From positions 62,001 through 126,000 of the forward strand of contig UBJR01000008.1 in assembly GCA_900465675.1 (NCBI GenBank): DNA of 64,000 nucleotides, in the 5' to 3' direction. Below are positions 46,070 through 55,467 of this stretch, in pieces; the first letter of the stretch is position 1; the number at the start of each line of letters is the position of its first letter. The notes below the pieces were generated by a model, which saw only the letters and a program-made list of their open reading frames with translations, searched no databases and was not told the origin of the DNA. Position numbers and translations under genes: made by a program. Source of the DNA: Hyphomicrobiales bacterium (GTDB lineage Bacteria > Pseudomonadota > Alphaproteobacteria > Rhizobiales > Rhizobiaceae).

Positions 46070-47754
46070 TCCGGCTCGAGCCAGCCGGTATAGCGGACGA
46101 TCAAACCCGTCAGCCGCCCGCCGATCTCGACGTGGAAATGGAAGCGCCCGTCACGCTGCTCTTCGAATGTATTGCCGTCGGGCGCCAGAAACAGCGGTAG
46201 CGGCAGACCGAAAATCCGCCAACCGCGGATGAGGAGCCGCAGCCGCTCGCCCTCGGGCACCAGCGCGATAAACACACGGACCGGCCCGAAATCCTCCACC
46301 AGCAGATGCGCGTGTCGTCCCGACGCTTCCGATTGACGGCTGCGGAAACGTCGGCCGTCGAAGTTCCGCGTCCACGTCTCCCGCCCGTGCTCTGCCTTGA
46401 ACGTCACGCTGACAGGGATATCGTCAGCGGCACGCGGAAAGCCGATGATTGCCGCGACGAGGCCGGCAAGCAGGCCGCTCCCGCGCTCCACTCGCGCCTG
46501 GCCGCAAACACGCAGCTCACCATCGTTTAACGCATGCATCGCCGCCACCGCCGGCGGCAGCATCCCCCATGCTTCATCGCCCAACACCCGCTGATAGAGC
46601 GAAAGGCGCCGATCGCCAGAACGCTGCCGCCGGATGCCTGTGTGGATCGCCAGGGGCCGAAACCCATCCTCGAAGGCGCCAAGCGGAAGCTCCGCTATCG
46701 CCGCCCGCGCCCCGCTGCCCGGCCGCTTCCCGTCTGCAAGCGCGCGCAACAACACGGCTGCACCCATCGCCGGAATGAAGGGACCATCATCCCCTTCGGC
46801 AACCAGATGCCAGGTGGCGGCAAGCGCTTGCCTGTCGTGTCCCAATCCTTCCAAGCGCACGAACATGCCGCCGCGGGCTTCGCCGGATGCAAGGCTGCGG
46901 CTCGCGGCATGGATCAGCGGCGCAAGTGGCGCAAGCGACGGCAGCAGCCGGTAGCGAACGAGGCGGGCGGCAAATGTCAGGAGTGATTGCAGCCATTGCG
47001 GCTCCGTACCAGCCCCGGTAAAGGCCTCCCGCAAATGGCGAAACCGCTGCGGTAGCAGTGAAAGATCTGGCGTATCGGCCAGCAGAAAGCGGCGCCAGCG
47101 GAGCGGAACGCAGCCGGGCGGCGCGATCACCATGCCTGGTCCTCCGGCAAGCCCCGTACTCTCTGCCGGGATGCCGCCCCGCGTGACCTTGACCGGCTTT
47201 CCGGCATAGCTGGCGATCGCCCTGATGACGTTGAGCCCGATCGCGGCGCGTGGCGAGGGGGCAATTCCGCTGCTGACCTTGTGGACCTCGGCGAATTCGA
47301 TCGCGAGCATTTCGGCGGCCGCAAAGGAGAGCGCCGGAAAGCTGCTGAGCCCGGAAAGCACGAAGACGCCGCGCGCCTTGGCCTCGCCGTCGAGCGCGTC
47401 GATGCCGCTGACAAAATCGCGGCTGTCTGAAACGTCGATGTAGTCGATCCCGAGCGCTATCGCCGCGCGGGCGACCCGATAGCGATCCTCACCCATCTCC
47501 TGAAACGGACCTGAGAGATCGGCGACGACCGCGGGCCTTAGCAACGCAAGCTGGGCCTGCACATCGCCATCGCGGTCGAAGACCACGCCCTCTGCGCCTC
47601 GCTCGATCCCGGCGGCAAATGTCTCGGCCTTCTCCGCCGACCGCCCGCCGACAAGCAGATGGAAGCGCGGATCGCCGGCCAGCAAGCGTGCCAGCCGGCT
47701 GCCGAACGCGCCGTAGCCGCCGATGATCAGCACGCGAAGCCCGCTTGTACTCAT
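46021..47754 (-). CDS. Saccharopine dehydrogenase-like / DUF4166 protein
   Basis: A 577-aa protein. The N-terminal Rossmann fold starts VLIIGGYGAFGSRLARLLAGD (NADP-binding) and resembles the saccharopine dehydrogenase family. The C-terminal 200 residues (from about 380, with LPPAVAAMHAL and WTRNFDGRRFRS) match DUF4166. A biochemical role is not known. Its ATG overlaps the stop of the DCC gene (ATGA), so it is the last gene of a four-gene operon (cupin, MBL, DCC, this gene). Confidence 0.82.
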   Translation of the reverse strand: MSTSGLRVLIIGGYGAFGSRLARLLAGDPRFHLLVGGRSAEKAETFAAGIERGAEGVVFDRDGDVQAQLALLRPAVVADLSGPFQEMGEDRYRVARAAIALGIDYIDVSDSRDFVSGIDALDGEAKARGVFVLSGLSSFPALSFAAAEMLAIEFAEVHKVSSGIAPSPRAAIGLNVIRAIASYAGKPVKVTRGGIPAESTGLAGGPGMVIAPPGCVPLRWRRFLLADTPDLSLLPQRFRHLREAFTGAGTEPQWLQSLLTFAARLVRYRLLPSLAPLAPLIHAASRSLASGEARGGMFVRLEGLGHDRQALAATWHLVAEGDDGPFIPAMGAAVLLRALADGKRPGSGARAAIAELPLGAFEDGFRPLAIHTGIRRQRSGDRRLSLYQRVLGDEAWGMLPPAVAAMHALNDGELRVCGQARVERGSGLLAGLVAAIIGFPRAADDIPVSVTFKAEHGRETWTRNFDGRRFRSRQSEASGRHAHLLVEDFGPVRVFIALVPEGERLRLLIRGWRIFGLPLPLFLAPDGNTFEEQRDGRFHFHVEIGGRLTGLIVRYTGWLEPDQPAMPSSSTSSASRN

Positions 47755-48212
47755 CCGAGAAAGCGGCTCCTGACCTCAGACGTCGGCACAAAGCAACTGT
47801 CGCTGCGGCCTGCGATCCGCAGCCGGTTGCGAGCGATGAATTCGTAGAGCCGGTCGGCAAGCGGACGCGGCAGTATGCGCAGCAGAGAGACGAGGGACCA
47901 TGGGAAGCCAAGCCCAGCAATCATCCGGATTGATCCCTCGGACTTGAAATAGGCGCGTCCGCCGTCGATGAAGATGTTGGTCTCGTAGTCGCGGTCATCA
48001 AGCCCATAATGCCGGTAAAGCGCCTCGCCGAGCGGCGATTGCGCGGTCAGGAAACGGTAGCGCCCGGTTCTGTCATGTTTCAGTGCGAATTTCACCCAGC
48101 CGGAACAGAAGATGCATTCGCCGTCAAAGACGATGACGGGCGCGTCATCGGCAAAGGCCGGAACGCTGTCATCCATCCGGTAGCTGTAGGCTGCCTGCCC
48201 GTTTGCCATCAT
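47751..48212 (-). CDS. DCC family thiol-disulfide oxidoreductase-like protein (DUF393)
   Basis: A 153-aa protein with the DCC signature VIVFDGECIFCSGWVKF (DGxCxxC) and the later RYRFLTAQSPLGEALYRHYGL. The family is predicted to have a thioredoxin-like fold with redox activity, but this is not well established. I use the ATG at 48212, which overlaps the MBL stop (ATGA); an ATG at 48209 follows directly. Both ends overlap neighbours by four bases, strong evidence of an operon. Confidence 0.85.
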   Translation of the reverse strand: MMANGQAAYSYRMDDSVPAFADDAPVIVFDGECIFCSGWVKFALKHDRTGRYRFLTAQSPLGEALYRHYGLDDRDYETNIFIDGGRAYFKSEGSIRMIAGLGFPWSLVSLLRILPRPLADRLYEFIARNRLRIAGRSDSCFVPTSEVRSRFLG

Positions 48213-49123
48213 TCCGCCGCCCAATATTCGCCCATCAGTGCCGGTGGTCCGTGGGTCTTCACCTTGCCGCGCTCCACCAGATCCTCGATATGCGCCAGCA
48301 CCGAAAGGCCGGCCGCTCCATGCAGCCGCGGATCGGTATCGCGATAGATCGCCTTGACCATGTCGGGGATAAGCCGGTCGCCGCCCTTGATGCGTTCCAG
48401 GATCGCCCGCTCCCGCATTCGCCGGTGCGTTTTCAGCGCGCGCAGGAATGTCAGCGGATGCTTCACCGGCCCGCCATGGCCGGGCAGCAGCAGATGGTCG
48501 CGCCTTGCAATCAGCTTGTCGAGCGACGCCATGTACTCATGCATCGAGCCGTCGGGCGGCGCAACGATCGACGTCGCCCATGCCATGACATGGTCGCCTG
48601 AAAACAGGATCTCCGTGCCCTCGAGCGCGAAGGCCGCATGGTTCGCGGCATGCCCGGGCGTCAGCAAGGCGCGGAGTGCAAATCCTTCGCCTTCGATCAC
48701 GTCGCCATCCGAAAGCGTGATATCGGGCACGAAGCCGGTATCCGAGCTCTCGGCAAAGGGATTGATCTCGCCGGCATGCAGCGGCCGCGAGGCACGGTGC
48801 GGGCCTTCGCCCGCCGTCAGTGCCCCGGTTGCGGCTTTCAGCCGGGCGGCAAGCGGCGAGTGGTCGCGATGTGTATGGGTGATCAGGATATGCGAGACGC
48901 AGCGCCCGGAAAGGGCTGCCATCAGTGCCTCGAAATGCGCATCGCCCTCGGGCCCCGGATCGATGACCGCAACAGAGGATCCGGTGCCGACGATATAGCT
49001 GTTGGTGCCGTGAAATGTGAAGGGGCTCGGATTGTTCACCGTCAGCCGCTGGATGCCGGGCGCCACCGTCACCGGCACGCCATGGGAGGGCACGAATGTC
49101 AGGTCGAAACGCGGGCTCGGCAT
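48209..49123 (-). CDS. MBL fold metallo-hydrolase
   Basis: A 304-aa metallo-beta-lactamase-fold enzyme. The zinc motif is ILITHTHRDHSPLA (HxHxDH), with TPGHAANHAAF and FSGDHVM supplying further ligands and LLPGHGGPV the last His. The arrangement with a C-terminal winged-helix-like tail resembles LACTB2-type hydrolases. The substrate is unknown. The start at 49123 (MPSPRFDLTF) lies 4 bp after the cupin stop. Confidence 0.88.
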   Translation of the reverse strand: MPSPRFDLTFVPSHGVPVTVAPGIQRLTVNNPSPFTFHGTNSYIVGTGSSVAVIDPGPEGDAHFEALMAALSGRCVSHILITHTHRDHSPLAARLKAATGALTAGEGPHRASRPLHAGEINPFAESSDTGFVPDITLSDGDVIEGEGFALRALLTPGHAANHAAFALEGTEILFSGDHVMAWATSIVAPPDGSMHEYMASLDKLIARRDHLLLPGHGGPVKHPLTFLRALKTHRRMRERAILERIKGGDRLIPDMVKAIYRDTDPRLHGAAGLSVLAHIEDLVERGKVKTHGPPALMGEYWAAE

Positions 49124-49127
49124 TGGC

Positions 49128-49424
49128 TTATTTGTATTCGATCTCGATGAAGGACATCGGCTCGTCGCCAGCATTGACGACGTTGTGTTCGGTACCCGCT
49201 TCGCGCCGGTAGGCCGCACCCTTGGCAATATCGACGCGGCGGCTCTCGGCCCCTTCCTCGATCAGAAACCGGCAATCGGTCATCGGCACTACGACATAGC
49301 CGTAACCATGCGTATGCACGCCGGTATCCGCGCCCGGCTCGAAATCCCAGCGGGTGATCCGCACCACGGCGTCATCGAGCAGCAGCGTTGCGAGGGCAGG
49401 CGGGCGGGCACGGTACTGGCTCAT
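49128..49424 (-). CDS. Cupin domain protein
   Basis: A 98-aa single-domain cupin. The first metal motif is GADTGVHTHGYGYVVVPM (two His), and the second is GTEHNVVNAGDEP (one His). GGAG precedes the ATG at 49424 by six bases. It opens the cupin, MBL, DCC, saccharopine-dehydrogenase-like operon. Small cupins of this kind bind a metal and may act as dioxygenases or isomerases; the substrate is unknown. Confidence 0.85.
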   Translation of the reverse strand: MSQYRARPPALATLLLDDAVVRITRWDFEPGADTGVHTHGYGYVVVPMTDCRFLIEEGAESRRVDIAKGAAYRREAGTEHNVVNAGDEPMSFIEIEYK

Positions 49425-49585
49425 CACTACTCCAGAAAGGCGTTCTCGTCTGATCAAAGACCTATCATGCCTCCCGCCGCATCGCACAGAAATATGCGGC
49501 TGCGCCGAACTTAGTGATTGTGACGAGGCGGCACCTTTGCTAATCAGGCCTCGCTTCGGCACAGCGGTTTCCGCTCAATGCCTGG

Positions 49586-49660
49586 TGGGGCGTCGCCAAG
49601 CGGTAAGGCACCGGTTTTTGGTACCGGCATTCCCAGGTTCGAATCCTGGCGCCCCAGCCA
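49586..49660 (+). tRNA. tRNA-Gln (anticodon TTG)
   Basis: Acceptor arms TGGGGCG and CGCCCCA pair perfectly. The anticodon stem CCGGT/ACCGG holds the loop TTTTGGT with TTG at the centre. The T arm contains GGTTCGAATCC, and CCA is encoded at 49658-49660. The 75-nt length is normal. Confidence 0.96.
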
Positions 49661-49799
49661 CTATCTCTTCAGCGTCTTTGCATAGCATTCCAGAACCGCG
49701 TTCATCCGCGTCGATCGGCTTTTCCGCGCGACACATATCCGCAAACGAAAACAGGCGGTCTCTCGACCGCCTGCCATAAGTCTCGAACACTGATTCCGA

Positions 49800-50213
49800 T
49801 CAGCCGGCCGGCTGGGCCGGGGCCAGGAACTCGGCGCAATAGGACTTGCCGCTTTCGCCCGGGATATCGTTGACCGTGCGGATGTTGCGGATCGTGTAGT
49901 CGGAATTGGTGGTGATTTCGGCCTGGCAGCGCAGGTAGAGCGTGCGGGCAGGGGCCGTCTGCTTGCCGCGCTTGCCGTTTTCGCCTTCGGCATATTTCGC
50001 CGGAACGCGCACGGTCTTGTAGCCGCCCTTCCAGGTGTAGACGACGGAGGAGCCATTTTCGGCGTCGCTGAGCGGCGGGCCGTAGGCGGCAAAGAACTTG
50101 CCGGCCGACTGGCCGTTCCAGCGTGCGGAAACGGGATCGCCGGCAGAAGGAATGGTCGTGCAGCCGGCAAGCGCAATGGCAAGCCCGGCCGCGGCAAAGG
50201 TGCGGAGTTTCAT
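49800..50213 (-). CDS. Putative lipoprotein
   Basis: A 137-aa exported protein with signal MKLRTFAAAGLAIALAGC, lipobox LAGC-TT. The mature region has FFAAYGPPLSDAENGSSVVYTWKGGYKTVRVP and a pair of cysteines (YLRCQAEI, KSYCAEF) likely to form a disulfide. This SmpA/OmlA-like lipoprotein style is seen in many proteobacteria, but the assignment is weak. The ATG is at 50213. It lies between the two tRNA genes on the opposite strand. Confidence 0.72.
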   Translation of the reverse strand: MKLRTFAAAGLAIALAGCTTIPSAGDPVSARWNGQSAGKFFAAYGPPLSDAENGSSVVYTWKGGYKTVRVPAKYAEGENGKRGKQTAPARTLYLRCQAEITTNSDYTIRNIRTVNDIPGESGKSYCAEFLAPAQPAG

Positions 50214-50440
50214 ATGTATCGTCCCTGAATTGTCGCGCATTCGACGGCGGGAATCGCTGCAATGGAGCGGTTTCCGCTTGTCCCGGAAAGCGCTTTAGCG
50301 CGGAACCCGGCAAAAGAAAATTGCCCCGCCTTCGCGTTTGCGAAATTTGCTGCAGGTGTGTCTTTTTGTTGCAGGTTCGCAAGGCCTTGCGGGCGCCGCG
50401 CAAGGTGCTGCTGAATGCGTCAGTTTTTTGAAATTTGGCG

Positions 50441-50469
50441 CTTGCGCAATAACAGGCGCCGTTCTATAG
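50441..50469 (+). promoter_or_regulatory. Promoter of tRNA-Pro
   Basis: CTTGCG (50441-50446) and CTATAG (50464-50469) are spaced by exactly 17 nt, close to the rhizobial consensus CTTGAC-n17-CTATAT. It would start transcription about 8-9 nt before the tRNA-Pro gene. Confidence 0.65.
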
Positions 50470-50484
50470 AGGCGCCGCTGGTCA

Positions 50485-50561
50485 CGGAGTGTAGCGCAGT
50501 CTGGTAGCGCACCACGTTCGGGACGTGGGGGTCGCAAGTTCGAATCTTGCCACTCCGACCA
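50485..50561 (+). tRNA. tRNA-Pro (anticodon CGG)
   Basis: Acceptor arms CGGAGTG and CACTCCG pair. The anticodon stem CCACG/CGTGG holds the loop TTCGGGA with CGG at positions 3-5. The T arm has AGTTCGAATCT; CCA is encoded. The length is 77 nt. Confidence 0.96.
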
Positions 50562-50566
50562 GCCGA

Positions 50567-50596
50567 AAACCCCGCTCCGGCGGGGTTTTTTCTTTT
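50567..50596 (+). terminator. Terminator of tRNA-Pro
   Basis: CCCCGC and GCGGGG with a 4-nt loop, followed by six T and then CTTTT. Confidence 0.85.
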
Positions 50597-50619
50597 GCGG
50601 TATCGCAGGTGCATACACG

Positions 50620-50862
50620 ATGAAAATGGATGGCAAGACATCGGTCGAGACGCTGGGCGAGCGCGCCTGCATCGACAGCAATGGTCTGCCGGTCAGGCTT
50701 TACGAGCGCCGCCATCTGATCGTCACGAAAACCGCCGCCGGTATACGCCGCTATCCCGGCGCCCGCTTCTGGTGCACGGGCGAGGGCGCTGCGGTGCGTC
50801 TCATCGACAGCTCGATGTTCGAAGTCGTCGATAGCGGCGAGCTGCTGGTCGTCATGGAATAG
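50620..50862 (+). CDS. Hypothetical protein
   Basis: An 80-aa ORF (MKMDGKTSVETLGERACIDS and on to ELLVVME). It is mixed alpha/beta in style, with RRYPGARFWCTGEGAAVRLID in the middle. No ribosome-binding site is obvious before the ATG at 50620, and a second ATG lies two codons later. No family is recognised. It follows the tRNA-Pro terminator by 24 bp, so it would need its own promoter. Confidence 0.5.
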   Translation: MKMDGKTSVETLGERACIDSNGLPVRLYERRHLIVTKTAAGIRRYPGARFWCTGEGAAVRLIDSSMFEVVDSGELLVVME

Positions 50863-51027
50863 CGCACCGCGCTCATTCCCTCGAAGTGCCGGATGACAAA
50901 AGGCTATTTTGCAGTCAATTTCCGCCTGCGGTGATCCGGCATAGGATATCCCGCGTAGAAGCATTTCAGCGCGAATTCCGCCTGCCCGGTTTTGCTACAC
51001 CTTTCGTCGCAAAACGGAGAAGGGTTA

Positions 51028-52140
51028 GTGGACTCTAATTTAATTTCTCTTCACAAAGGTATGGCGAGTCGAAGGGGAGGCAGGTTCGCAGCGTGTAATG
51101 CCGGAATGGGGAATGCAGTGCCTGGTAGGGACAGTAAGCGCTTTGCGCATGTGAGATTGAGTGACGTTGCCAAGAAGGTGGGGGTCAGCCCTATCACCAT
51201 TTCCCGGGCACTCCGCAATCCCGAAATCGTTTCCGAAGATTTGCGCCAGCTTATCCTGCGCACCGTCGATGAAATGGGCTACGTGCCCAACCTGGCCGCC
51301 CGCGCGCTTGCCAGCCGCCACAGCGGCGTCGTCGGCGTCATTACGCCTGCGCTCCATCAGCACGCCTTTACCGACATCATGACCGGTATCGAGGATCGCC
51401 TGCGGGCGACGGATCTGCGCGTGCAATATGCCAATACGCTCTATGATCCCGATCAGGAAGTGAGCCAGCTGAAATCTTTCCTGGCGCAGAAACCGGCGGG
51501 CATCATCGTTGCCGGTGCAGAATATTACGATGCCCTGGCGCCGTTGCTCAGCGCCGCCGCCTGTCCGGTTGCTCATATCGTCGATGTCAGCCAGAAGGCG
51601 GAGGGACTGGTGGCCGCTGTCGATCACTACGAGGCCGGCGCCGCCGCCACCCGCATGCTTCTGTCGAAGAATTACCGCCGTATCGCCTTTGTCGGATGCC
51701 GCCGCGATACCCGTCCGCGCCGCCGTTTCGAAGGCTATGCGGATGTGATGCGCCAGGCCGGGCATTTTGACGAGGCGCTCGTTGCAAGCTGCCTCGGGAT
51801 GAACGGCATTGGCGCCGGACGCGAACTCTTCAGCAATCTGGTGGAAGCTGCACCCGATGTGGATGCGGTGTTCTGCCAGAACGACGATCTTGCCGTCGGT
51901 GCGCTTCTTGAATGCTGGACCCGCGGCCTGCGCGTTCCCGACGATATCGGCATCTGCGGTTTCAACGATCTCGACTACGCAATCCACTGCGAGCCTGCGC
52001 TGACGACCGTCAGCATTCCGCGCTATCAGATGGGCCATCGCGTTGCCGATATGCTGCTGAACGCGGTCCGTGAGGAGGAGCCCGGCACAGCCCATATCGA
52101 CTTCGGCTTCCAGATCATCGAGCGCGGCTCGACCCGGTAA
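51028..52140 (+). CDS. LacI family transcriptional regulator
   Basis: A regulator of about 370 aa. The helix-turn-helix is RLSDVAKKVGVSPITISRALRNPEIVSEDLRQLILRTVDEMGYVPNLAARALASRHS, which matches LacI/GntR-type (gluconate-like) repressors and includes the hinge helix. The sugar-binding core follows (VGVITPALHQHAFTDIMTGI, CGFNDLDYAI). About 45 residues precede the DNA-binding part, more than usual. The GTG at 51028 with GGAG eight bases upstream is my choice; an ATG at 51061 would shorten the tail. No sugar-utilisation genes are adjacent, so the target is unknown. Confidence 0.88.
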   Translation: MDSNLISLHKGMASRRGGRFAACNAGMGNAVPGRDSKRFAHVRLSDVAKKVGVSPITISRALRNPEIVSEDLRQLILRTVDEMGYVPNLAARALASRHSGVVGVITPALHQHAFTDIMTGIEDRLRATDLRVQYANTLYDPDQEVSQLKSFLAQKPAGIIVAGAEYYDALAPLLSAAACPVAHIVDVSQKAEGLVAAVDHYEAGAAATRMLLSKNYRRIAFVGCRRDTRPRRRFEGYADVMRQAGHFDEALVASCLGMNGIGAGRELFSNLVEAAPDVDAVFCQNDDLAVGALLECWTRGLRVPDDIGICGFNDLDYAIHCEPALTTVSIPRYQMGHRVADMLLNAVREEEPGTAHIDFGFQIIERGSTR

Positions 52141-52146
52141 AGCAAA

Positions 52147-52170
52147 GGGGCCTTTCGGCCCCTTTTTTCG
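52147..52170. terminator. Shared terminator of lacI-type gene and cysN
   Basis: GGGGCC and GGCCCC with a 4-nt loop, followed by six T on the plus strand; the minus strand continues CCCCTTTGCTTT. It lies between the convergent stop codons. Confidence 0.82.
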
Positions 52171-52172
52171 TC

Positions 52173-53654
52173 TCAGATGTCGCTTGCGGCGTTCTTCCAG
52201 AGATCGGCGGCTTCCGCTGCCGTCATCCGCTGCACATGCGCCTCGTCACGGCGGCTGGCGAAGAGCTCGCTTGCCATGATTTGCTCGGCGAGATCGGCCG
52301 GCAGCGAGAGGATGACGCGGGCCTCGTTGCCATGCAGGCCGCTGACTTCGCTGCGCTTGCCGCTGACCATGCCGCCGGCGATCGTGTTGTTGGTCTCCGG
52401 ATCGATCAGGATGAACGAGCCCGATGCACGGTTCATCTCATAGGGATCGAAGATCGCGGTTTCGTCGAAGATCAGCCGCACCTTGCCGATGGCATTCATG
52501 TAGAGTCGCTCGGCCGGAGCCCAAGCGCCGCTCTTCAGCTCCAGCTGGGCGATCGGCTGCACCTGGACGCGCTGGCGGCGGCTGCCGCTCTTCAGCCAGT
52601 AGCGCTTGCCTGATTCGATCCCCTCGGGCTGCAGTGCGACGATCTGGGCGTCGAAGTTCACACCCGTCTGCGGCTGTGCATCGATCGAGACGATCATGTC
52701 GCCGCGGGCAACGTCCACCTGGCGGTCGAGCACCAGCGTGATCGCATCGCCTGCAACGGCCGCATTGCGCACCAGGTCGAAGGTAACGATCTTGGAGACA
52801 TTGGCGACCATGCCCGACGGCAGGATCATGACGCTGTCACCCGGCTTTACCGAGCCGCCGGCAACTGTGCCCTGATAGCCGCGGAAGCTTTCGCCGGGGC
52901 GCGAGACGCGCTGCACCGAGAAGCGGAAGCCGGTCGACTGGCCGGAGCGGACGCTTGCCAGTTCCAGCGTCTCGACCAGCGTCGGGCCGTTATACCAGGG
53001 CATTGCGGCCTGGCCGGAATAGACGACGTTCTCGCCCTTCAGCGCCGACATCGGGATGGCCGTGATCTGCTTGACGCCGAGCGATAGCGCGAATTCTTTG
53101 AACTCGTGGACGATCTTGTCGAAACCGGCGCGGTCGTAATTCGTCAGGTCGATCTTGTTGATCGCAAGCACGAACTGTTTGATGCCCATCAGCGAGGCGA
53201 TCGTCGCGTGGCGGCGGGTCTGTTCGAGGATGCCGGCGCGGGCATCGACCAGCAGAACGGCCAGATCGGCGGTCGAGGCGCCGGTTGCCATGTTGCGGGT
53301 ATACTGCTCGTGGCCGGGCGTATCGGCAACGATGAAGGAGCGCTTGTCGGTCGAGAAATAGCGATAGGCGACATCGATGGTGATGCCCTGTTCGCGCTCG
53401 GCCTGCAGGCCGTCGAGCAGCAATGCGAAATCAGGCAGGCCGAGATCGTTCTGCTTGCCGGTGGAATCGCGCTGCAGCGTTGCCGCCTGGTCTTCCTTGA
53501 CTGCCTTGGTGTCCCAAAGCAGACGGCCGATCAGCGTCGACTTTCCGTCATCGACAGAGCCGCAGGTGATGAGGCGCAACGGCCGCGTATCGCGCACGGC
53601 TGCCACCGGCTCGGCTGCAGGGGCGACGGCGTTGGCGAGGTTTGCTGCGGTCAT
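52173..53654 (-). CDS. cysN: Sulfate adenylyltransferase subunit 1 (GTPase)
   Basis: CysN is the GTPase subunit that drives ATP sulfurylase to make adenylyl sulfate (APS). G1 is CGSVDDGKSTLIGRLLWD, G3 VADTPGHEQYTRNMATG, and G4 AINKIDLTNY; EF-Tu-like domains II and III follow. At 493 aa it lacks the APS kinase extension of rhizobial NodQ/CysNC proteins, which suits a pathway that reduces APS directly. The ATG at 53654 is one base after the cysD stop. It is the third gene of cysH-cysD-cysN. Confidence 0.95.
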   Translation of the reverse strand: MTAANLANAVAPAAEPVAAVRDTRPLRLITCGSVDDGKSTLIGRLLWDTKAVKEDQAATLQRDSTGKQNDLGLPDFALLLDGLQAEREQGITIDVAYRYFSTDKRSFIVADTPGHEQYTRNMATGASTADLAVLLVDARAGILEQTRRHATIASLMGIKQFVLAINKIDLTNYDRAGFDKIVHEFKEFALSLGVKQITAIPMSALKGENVVYSGQAAMPWYNGPTLVETLELASVRSGQSTGFRFSVQRVSRPGESFRGYQGTVAGGSVKPGDSVMILPSGMVANVSKIVTFDLVRNAAVAGDAITLVLDRQVDVARGDMIVSIDAQPQTGVNFDAQIVALQPEGIESGKRYWLKSGSRRQRVQVQPIAQLELKSGAWAPAERLYMNAIGKVRLIFDETAIFDPYEMNRASGSFILIDPETNNTIAGGMVSGKRSEVSGLHGNEARVILSLPADLAEQIMASELFASRRDEAHVQRMTAAEAADLWKNAASDI

Positions 53655-53655
53655 C

Positions 53656-54609
53656 TCAGAAATATCCTTCACGCTTCTTCTTTTCCATGGAGCCGGATTG
53701 ATCCCGGTCGATGGCGCGGCCCTGGCGTTCGGAAACCGTGGCGATCTCCAGCTCCGCGATGATGTCTTCAAGGGTGGTTGCCGTCGAGCGGATCGCGCCC
53801 GTCAGCGGGAAGCAGCCGAGCGTGCGGAAACGGATCGAATCCTCCTGCTTGACTTCGCCGGGCAAAAGCTCGAGGCGCGGATCGGTCGCATCGATCATCA
53901 TGCCGTCGCGCTCGACGAACGGGCGCCTGGCGGCGAAATAGAGCGGCACGATCGGGATCTGCTCGGCCTGGATGTAGCGCCAGATATCGACTTCGGTCCA
54001 GTTCGACAGCGGGAAGGCGCGAACGCTTTCGCCCTGCCGGATCTGGCCATTATAGATGTTCCAGAGCTCGGGGCGCTGGTTGCGCGGGTCCCAGCGGTGG
54101 TCGGGCGTGCGGAACGAATAGATGCGTTCCTTGGCGCGGCTGGCTTCTTCGTCGCGGCGCGCGCCGCCAAAGGCAGCGTCGAACTTGCCGGCGTCGAGCG
54201 CATTGCGCAGCGCTTCCGTCTTCATGATGTCGGTATAGCGGGCCGATCCATAAGTGAACGGCGTGATGTTTTCGGCCGCACCGCGCGGATTGATGTGCTC
54301 GATCAGGTCGAGATCATATTCCTTCACGATCTTGTCGCGGAAGGTGATCATCTCCGCAAACTTCCAGCCGGTGTTGACATGCAGCAGCGGGAAGGGGACG
54401 CGGCCGGGATAGAAGGCCTTGCGCGCCAGATGCAGCAGGACGGATGAGTCCTTGCCGATCGAATAGAGCATGACGGGGCGTTCGAACTCGGCGGCGACCT
54501 CACGGAAAATATGGATCGCTTCGTTTTCCAGTGCCTTCAGATGCGGATCGAGCGGCGGCTTGCTGCTCTGCGGATTGCTGAGTTCCGTATCCTGACGGGT
54601 ATCGGGCAT
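53656..54609 (-). CDS. cysD: Sulfate adenylyltransferase subunit 2
   Basis: CysD is the catalytic subunit of ATP sulfurylase and forms APS from ATP and sulfate with CysN. The 317-aa protein has the PP-loop [20 protein letters not shown], then [35 protein letters not shown] and [13 protein letters not shown], all family signatures. It lies 114 bp after cysH and directly ahead of cysN. Confidence 0.96.
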   Translation of the reverse strand: MPDTRQDTELSNPQSSKPPLDPHLKALENEAIHIFREVAAEFERPVMLYSIGKDSSVLLHLARKAFYPGRVPFPLLHVNTGWKFAEMITFRDKIVKEYDLDLIEHINPRGAAENITPFTYGSARYTDIMKTEALRNALDAGKFDAAFGGARRDEEASRAKERIYSFRTPDHRWDPRNQRPELWNIYNGQIRQGESVRAFPLSNWTEVDIWRYIQAEQIPIVPLYFAARRPFVERDGMMIDATDPRLELLPGEVKQEDSIRFRTLGCFPLTGAIRSTATTLEDIIAELEIATVSERQGRAIDRDQSGSMEKKKREGYF

Positions 54610-54723
54610 GTGTTACTCCAGACTTCTCACTCATTGCCGGACGGGAGGTTGCCGCAATGAAATCTTGTGACAGCTGGTTTCCGGTTGGCGGCGGTGGCCG
54701 CATCTGATCCGGAAACCGGCAGG

Positions 54724-55467
54724 TTATTGTTGGGCCGGGATCGCCGATGCCTCTTCGGCAACATGCAGGCCGCATTCGCGCTTCTCATCCTGTTCCCACC
54801 ACCAGCGGCCGGCGCGCTCGGGCTCGCCGGGCTTGATGGCGCGGGTGCAGGGCTCGCAGCCGATCGAGGGATAGCCGCGGGCATGCAGCGGGTTAACCGG
54901 CACGCTGTTATCGGCGACATAGGCCTTGATCACCTCAATATCCCAATCGGCCAGCGGATTGACCTTCAGGAGATGACGCTCGGCGTCATATTCGGCAAAG
55001 GGCGTATCGGCGCGATTGTTGGATTGGCCGCGGCGCAGGCCGGTGATCCAGATGGTTGCCCCATTGAGTGCGCGCGCAAGCGGCTTCAGCTTGCGCACGC
55101 CACAACAGGCATGCCTGGCTTCGACGCTCTCGTAAAAGCCGTTCAGGCCGTATTTCGCCGCATAGGCGTCGATATCGGCCTGTTCGGGCTCGTAGCGGGA
55201 AATCTTGATGTCGTACTGGCTTTCGGTCTCGTCGATCAGCGAAAGCGTTTCCGGAAAGAGGCGTCCGGTCTGCAGCGTCACGACGTCGATCGGCAGGCGG
55301 TGATTGCCGATTTCGGCGGTGATCACCTGGTCCTCGATGCCGAGCGAGGTCGTGAAGACCACGCGGCCGCCGAGACCGGCGACAAAGGCCAGCCTTCCGG
55401 CAAGGTCGAGAGACGCGAGCTTCGCATTCAGCGCCTCGGCCTCTTCGATTGTATGGATAACAGTCAT
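54724..55467 (-). CDS. cysH: Phosphoadenylyl/adenylyl-sulfate reductase
   Basis: CysH reduces activated sulfate to sulfite. The 247-aa protein has the PAPS/APS reductase core (VVFTTSLGIEDQVITAEI, TLQTGRLFPETL) and four cysteines in ACCGVRK and GCEPCT, which bind a [4Fe-4S] cluster. That makes it the assimilatory APS reductase type, in agreement with a CysN that lacks APS kinase. The ATG at 55467 overlaps the stop of the cysteine-codon leader ORF (ATGA), with AGGA five bases upstream. Confidence 0.94.
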   Translation of the reverse strand: MTVIHTIEEAEALNAKLASLDLAGRLAFVAGLGGRVVFTTSLGIEDQVITAEIGNHRLPIDVVTLQTGRLFPETLSLIDETESQYDIKISRYEPEQADIDAYAAKYGLNGFYESVEARHACCGVRKLKPLARALNGATIWITGLRRGQSNNRADTPFAEYDAERHLLKVNPLADWDIEVIKAYVADNSVPVNPLHARGYPSIGCEPCTRAIKPGEPERAGRWWWEQDEKRECGLHVAEEASAIPAQQ

